64,000 bases of DNA from Streptomyces sp. DG2A-72. GTDB lineage: Bacteria; Actinomycetota; Actinomycetes; Streptomycetales; Streptomycetaceae. A program made the position numbers and the translations under genes. The notes under the pieces were generated by a model, which saw only the letters and a list, made by a program, of their open reading frames with translations, had not been told where the DNA came from and did no database searches. The stretch lies in assembly GCF_030499575.1 (NCBI RefSeq), contig NZ_JASTLC010000001.1, positions 4,240,001 through 4,304,000 of the forward strand, read 5' to 3'. Position 1 is the stretch's first letter. Each line of letters opens with the position of its first letter. Of this stretch, positions 60,794 through 64,000 are shown piece by piece.

Positions 60794-60866
60794 GCCTTCG
60801 TAGCTCAGGGGATAGAGCACGGCTCTCCTAAAGCCGGTGTCGCAGGTTCGAATCCTGCCGGGGGCA
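60794..60866 (+). tRNA. tRNA-Arg (anticodon CCT)
   Basis: A 73-nt cloverleaf. The acceptor is GCCTTCG paired with CGGGGGC (two G-T pairs), the anticodon stem is CGGCT/AGCCG with loop CTCCTAA giving anticodon CCT (codon AGG), and the T arm is GCAGG-TTCGAAT-CCTGC. CCA is not encoded. Reads the rare AGG codon. tRNA-Arg genes are frequent targets of actinomycete integrative elements. Confidence 0.95.
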
Positions 60867-60926
60867 CAACGCGTTACCGCTCTGGCCTGGGGTTTCTTCC
60901 TCGGGCTCGTTAGGACACCCGGGCCG

Positions 60927-61058
60927 GGCGGTTCCCTCGGCTTCGCCGACCCGTAGACCGGTGTCACGTTCGGCTATGTCACCAACGGCTTCCGCAAGAC
61001 CGTGACGGCGGATCCGCGGGCGCAGGCGCTGGTCAGGGCGGTGCAGGTCGACCTTTAG
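60927..61058 (+). pseudogene. C-terminal fragment of a beta-lactamase-fold serine hydrolase
   Basis: The frame reads GGSLGFADP, then an in-frame TAG at 60954-60956, then TGVTFGYVTNGFRK and DPRAQALVRAVQVDL to a TAG at 61056. This is the usual end of class C beta-lactamase/esterase-like proteins (GGSLGFADPE... FGYVMN), interrupted by a stop where Glu or Ala is expected. Nothing of the catalytic part (SxxK, YxN) remains upstream. A 7-bp hairpin at 61057-61073 just past the stop may be its old terminator. Confidence 0.7.
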
Positions 61059-61321
61059 CCGCCTCTGGCGGCTCACACGTGGATCGGGTGGGACGTCCGG
61101 CCGGACGCCGCGTCGATCTCCGTGCCATCCCACAGTGGTGTGCATCATGACGATCGCCTCCGGAACACCTGCTCAGAGTGCTCCGGCAAAGCCGCCGATG
61201 CACGATTCCGGCGCATGGTTGCATAAACCCGCTGTTATAGACATCACTGATGGATTTAACCGGTCGTTCATGAAATGACCTGCACTATTTGAGGCGAAAC
61301 GACCGACAGCACGGGGGAGAC
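61059..61321. other. Leader of the lipoprotein/two-component operon
   Basis: No gene. The last 120 bp before the lipoprotein (about 61205-61310) are A+T-rich for this genome, with stretches such as TTATAGACATCACTGATGG and TTCATGAAATGACC, and probably contain the operon promoter. No exact sigma-factor consensus could be assigned. Confidence 0.4.
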
Positions 61322-61325
61322 GTGC

Positions 61326-61784
61326 ATGGCTCTTCGACGATCGGCGCTGTGCGCGTCGCTCGCGGGTCTGCTGGCCTGCCTCACCGGGTGCGGCGTGCCC
61401 GGTGACGGGGCCCGGGTGGAGGGGCCGGCCCCGACCCGCGTCCCGTGGACCGGGCCGGTGTACGTCCTGGACTGGGGGTCCAAGCCCCACGAGCGGCCGG
61501 ACCTGATGAACCTGACCGACTACACGACGCTGGACTGGATGCGGTGGCGCGACTGGGGTTCGCCCCGGACCACCGCGACCGGCTACGTGATGGACTTCTC
61601 CTGCGGCTCCGGCTGCCCCGACGAGGAACCGCGGAGCTACCAGGTCGAGATCGTCCTCAGCGGGCTGGTGAAGCGGCAGTACGCGGCGTACTACAGCCAC
61701 GCGAGCGTCACCCCCGTCCACCGGCCGGCACCCGACTGGGCGGAGGACGTCAGCGGCGTCCCCCTGCGCGTGCCGAAGCCGTGA
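61326..61784 (+). CDS. Lipoprotein, CseA-like position
   Basis: Predicted lipoprotein of 152 residues. The signal peptide ends in the lipobox LTGC (Cys22). The mature part (VPWTGPVYVLDWGSKPHERPDL onward) has an extra Cys pair (CGSGC) and no domain I recognise. It is the first gene ahead of a response regulator and kinase, as CseA is ahead of CseB/CseC in the SigE system, but no sigma factor gene is next to it. It may modulate the kinase at the membrane surface; that is inference from position. Confidence 0.8.
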   Translation: MALRRSALCASLAGLLACLTGCGVPGDGARVEGPAPTRVPWTGPVYVLDWGSKPHERPDLMNLTDYTTLDWMRWRDWGSPRTTATGYVMDFSCGSGCPDEEPRSYQVEIVLSGLVKRQYAAYYSHASVTPVHRPAPDWAEDVSGVPLRVPKP

Positions 61785-61815
61785 CGCGCTTGCCCGACCC
61801 ACAGTGAGAGGGAGC

Positions 61816-62499
61816 ATGCACGACATCCTGCTCGTCGAGGACGACGAGATGATCCGCGAGGCCACCCGGCTCACGCTGGAAGGACACGGCTATCGCGTCC
61901 GTACGGCGGCCGACGGTGTGCGCGGGCTCGCCCTGTTCCGGGAGCGGCGGCCCGACGTGGCGGTGCTCGACATCATGCTGCCGGGGCTGAACGGGGTGAG
62001 CCTGGCCGGGCGTATCCGCGAGGAGTCCGGCGTGCCGGTGCTGCTGATCTCGGCGCGCAACGACCCGGTGGACGTGGTGATGGGCCTGGAGGCGGGCGCC
62101 GACGACTATGTGACCAAGCCGTTCGACGGGCCGGTACTGGTCGCCCGGATCCGCTCGCTGCTGCGGCGGGCGGCACCCGTCGCAGCGCCGTCGCGGCCGG
62201 AGGAACCGCCGGTCGAGCTCCTGCGCTTCGGCGACCTGCGCTTCTGCCCGGTCTCCCTGGCCGTGCGCAGGAACGACAAACTCCTGTCGCTGACCACGAC
62301 CGAGCTGAAGCTGCTCAAGGAGTTCACGACCTCGCCCGGCACGGTGTTCACCCGGGACCTCCTCCTGGAGCGGGTCTGGGACTACGCCTGGTCCGGCGAC
62401 ACCCGGGTGGTGGACGTCCATGTGCAGCGGCTGCGCGCCAAGATCGGCCGGGAGCGGATCGAGACGGTGCGCGGCTTCGGCTACAAGCTGCGCGTGTGA
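61816..62499 (+). CDS. OmpR/CseB-like response regulator
   Basis: Two-component regulator of 227 residues. Receiver domain has acidic Asp9/Asp10, phosphoacceptor Asp52 (VAVLDIMLPG) and Lys in YVTKPFD. The C-terminal winged helix spans about residues 135-227 (LSLTTTELKLLKEFTTSPG, RVVDVHVQRLRAKIG, VRGFGYKLRV). GAGGGA precedes the ATG. The stop overlaps the kinase start (GTGA). Close in style to CseB, which responds to cell-wall stress. Confidence 0.94.
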   Translation: MHDILLVEDDEMIREATRLTLEGHGYRVRTAADGVRGLALFRERRPDVAVLDIMLPGLNGVSLAGRIREESGVPVLLISARNDPVDVVMGLEAGADDYVTKPFDGPVLVARIRSLLRRAAPVAAPSRPEEPPVELLRFGDLRFCPVSLAVRRNDKLLSLTTTELKLLKEFTTSPGTVFTRDLLLERVWDYAWSGDTRVVDVHVQRLRAKIGRERIETVRGFGYKLRV

Positions 62500-63716
62500 G
62501 GCGGACCGGATCCGTGAACGTCGGTACGAAGGTCGCCCTCGCCGTGGCCGCCGCGGCCATGACGGTGGCGGCGGCGGTCGGCGTCCTGGTCCACCACCTC
62601 ACCTCCGAGAGACAACTGGACACGGCACGCTCGGAGTTGGACCGGCAACTGGTGACCGCCGCATACGACTACGCGGCCGCCCGCACCTCGCCGGCCCGGA
62701 TCAACCCGCCGGGTCTGCCGGAACCGGTCGGCGAGGCCGTGCGGGGCGGGGTCCGGGTGACCTACCTCCAGGACGGCGCGCGTCCGGTGCTGTGGGCGGC
62801 GACCCGGGTCTCGGACCGTGAGGTGCTCACGGTGTCGCGGTCCTACGCGCCGGAGGCCCGTGCGCTGGCCTCGCTGGACCGGACCCTGGGCGCGGTGGGC
62901 GCGATCGCCACCGTCCTGGTCTCCCTGGCGGGCCTGTTCCTCGGGGTGCGGATGGGGCGCCGGGCGACCGCCGCGGCCCGCACCGCCGAACGCGTCGCGA
63001 ACGGTGATCTCGACGCCCGGGTGCACCCCGGCGGCCGGGACGAGATCGCGCGCCTGTCCGCCGCCGTCGACACCATGGCGGACGCGCTCGGCGCCCGGCT
63101 GGAGGCGGAACGCCGGGTGACCGCGGACATCGCGCACGAGCTGCGCACCCCGGTCGCGGGCATGTCGACGGCGGTCGGCCTGCTGCCGCCGGGCCCCGCC
63201 ACGGACCTGATCGTGCGGTCCGTGCGGAACCTGCGCGGGCTGGTCGAGGACGTCCTCGAAGTGGCCCGCATGGACGCCCAGGTGGCGACCGTGGAGACGG
63301 AGGAGCGGCAGGTGAGCGCGATGGTCCGGCGGGCGGTGGCCGGACTGGAGCGGGTGGAGGTGCGGGTGCCGGCCGACGCGACGGTGACGACGGACCCGCG
63401 CCGCGTCGAGCGGATCCTCTCCAACCTCGCCTCCAACGCGCTGCGGCACGGCGCCCCGCCGGTCGAGATCGAGGTGGACGGCCCGGTCGTCCGCGTACGC
63501 GACCACGGTCCCGGCTTCCCGCCCGACCTCTTCGCGGTCCTGCACACCTCCGGCCCCCAGCGCTTCCGTACGAGCGCGCCGGGGGCCGGGACCGGTCTGG
63601 GCCTGACGATCGCGGTCGGCCAGGTGCGCCTCCTGGGCGCCGTCCTGACCTTCCGCAACCATCCCGAGGGCGGGGCGGAAGCCGTGCTCAGGCTGCCGGA
63701 CCGGCCTTCAGGCTGA
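62496..63716 (+). CDS. CseC-like sensor histidine kinase
   Basis: Membrane kinase of 406 residues. Two membrane segments (about residues 10-33 and 132-155) flank an extracellular sensor of some 95 residues. HAMP domain follows (RMGRRATAAARTAERVANGDLDARV). Then the phosphoacceptor His214 (ADIAHELRTPVAGM) and HATPase domain with N box (LSNLASNALRHG), DHGPGF and GTGLGLTI. Partner of the upstream regulator. The 3' end overlaps the barstar gene by 29 bp in convergent orientation. Confidence 0.94.
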   Translation: MRRTGSVNVGTKVALAVAAAAMTVAAAVGVLVHHLTSERQLDTARSELDRQLVTAAYDYAAARTSPARINPPGLPEPVGEAVRGGVRVTYLQDGARPVLWAATRVSDREVLTVSRSYAPEARALASLDRTLGAVGAIATVLVSLAGLFLGVRMGRRATAAARTAERVANGDLDARVHPGGRDEIARLSAAVDTMADALGARLEAERRVTADIAHELRTPVAGMSTAVGLLPPGPATDLIVRSVRNLRGLVEDVLEVARMDAQVATVETEERQVSAMVRRAVAGLERVEVRVPADATVTTDPRRVERILSNLASNALRHGAPPVEIEVDGPVVRVRDHGPGFPPDLFAVLHTSGPQRFRTSAPGAGTGLGLTIAVGQVRLLGAVLTFRNHPEGGAEAVLRLPDRPSG

Positions 63717-63975
63717 GGCGTCCCTCCTTCCCGACGGCGTCGACGATCGCCAGGAAGGTCGAGAGCTGCCGCGGATCCTCGTCCGCGAGGAGTTGGTCGG
63801 CGTCGTGGACGACGACCGTGACGGGGCCGGACTCGACCACGCTGAACAGGCACTCCTCGAAGGCGTCCCAGTTGTGGCCGAAGTAGTCCGGGAAGCCGAG
63901 CGCTTCGGACCACACGGCGAACAGGTCGATGAGGGTGCGGCAACGGCCGCCACGGACCTCGGGGCCCTCGTTCAT
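63688..63975 (-). CDS. Barstar family (ribonuclease inhibitor-like) protein
   Basis: Small protein of 95 residues with the barstar fold signature LGFPDYFGHNWDAFEECL near residues 26-43 and the preceding LIDLFAVWSEAL helix. Barstar blocks barnase-type ribonucleases inside the cell. No barnase-like gene is visible in this window; the partner could lie past the right edge or elsewhere. The ATG at 63975 gives the usual family length. It overlaps the end of the kinase gene. Confidence 0.9.
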   Translation of the reverse strand: MNEGPEVRGGRCRTLIDLFAVWSEALGFPDYFGHNWDAFEECLFSVVESGPVTVVVHDADQLLADEDPRQLSTFLAIVDAVGKEGRLSLKAGPAA

Positions 63976-64000
63976 GACGTTCTCCTACCAGCGGCCGAGG

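Overview
The window is a piece of a Streptomyces (or very close actinomycete) chromosome. The DNA is about 70% G+C with strongly G/C-biased third codon positions. GTG and TTG starts, four-base ATGA/GTGA gene overlaps and leaders with AGGAGG-type ribosome sites are common. Diagnostic genes agree: hrdD (group 2 sigma factor), glp/glpR (gephyrin-like cytokinesis pair), a DUF6227 protein, a bacterial tricorn protease and a tandem IclR regulator. From memory, the block from glp to hrdD follows the order of the Streptomyces core chromosome. No rRNA, CRISPR array, prophage or biosynthetic gene cluster is visible.

Layout. 1-2.7 kb: MMPL exporter behind its TetR regulator. 2.7-6 kb: tricorn protease. 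6-11 kb: a broken DinB/DUF664 gene, then a MerR regulator divergent from a Baeyer-Villiger monooxygenase / alpha-beta hydrolase / SDR operon. 11-13 kb: a decayed serine integrase, exonuclease III and a GNAT. 13.1-18.4 kb: a NarL-type two-component system divergent from a MacB-like ABC exporter. 18.5-20.2 kb: a folD gene, a tyrosine-integrase remnant and tRNA-Ala(CGC), which looks like an old integration scar. 20.3-25.8 kb: glpR, GNAT, mogA, moaC, glp and galU on the minus strand. 25.9-34 kb: 5-formyl-THF cyclo-ligase, penicillin acylase, K+/H+ antiporter, MFS, a CIRCE-preceded FmdB protein and methylthioadenosine phosphorylase.

34-40.5 kb: SAF/CpaB-like protein, mscL, a small conserved gene, LtrA, a NylC-like P1 peptidase, L,D-transpeptidase and DUF6227. 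40.6-44.9 kb: fruRKA fructose PTS operon. 45-48.2 kb: DHA2 exporter divergent from a WYL regulator, then a TetR remnant without its DNA-binding domain. 48.2-51.9 kb: hrdD with a SigR-type promoter, a GNAT, and a DODA dioxygenase divergent from MarR. 52-54.6 kb: DHA2 exporter under a TetR with two operators. 54.7-58.6 kb: secreted M6 protease, tandem IclR and a gutted sugar-binding lipoprotein gene. 58.6-61.3 kb: ABC exporter, MITE-like element, tRNA-Arg(CCT) and a serine-hydrolase remnant. 61.3-64 kb: lipoprotein plus CseBC-like two-component system, then a barstar-family gene.

How the genes work together. Several regulator/transporter pairs carry operator-like palindromes visible in the DNA: TetR-MMPL, WYL-MFS and TetR-MFS. 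Central functions are molybdenum-cofactor and division genes (glp, moaC, mogA, glpR), UDP-glucose supply (galU), folate one-carbon metabolism (folD, 5-FCL), envelope work (L,D-transpeptidase, mscL) and fructose uptake. Accessory DNA is concentrated in decayed scars at 6, 11, 19-20, 48, 58 and 60-61 kb. I did not find an obviously new multi-gene system. The most unusual signals are the CIRCE element in front of a non-chaperone gene, the palindromes, the integrase scars and the MITE-like element.
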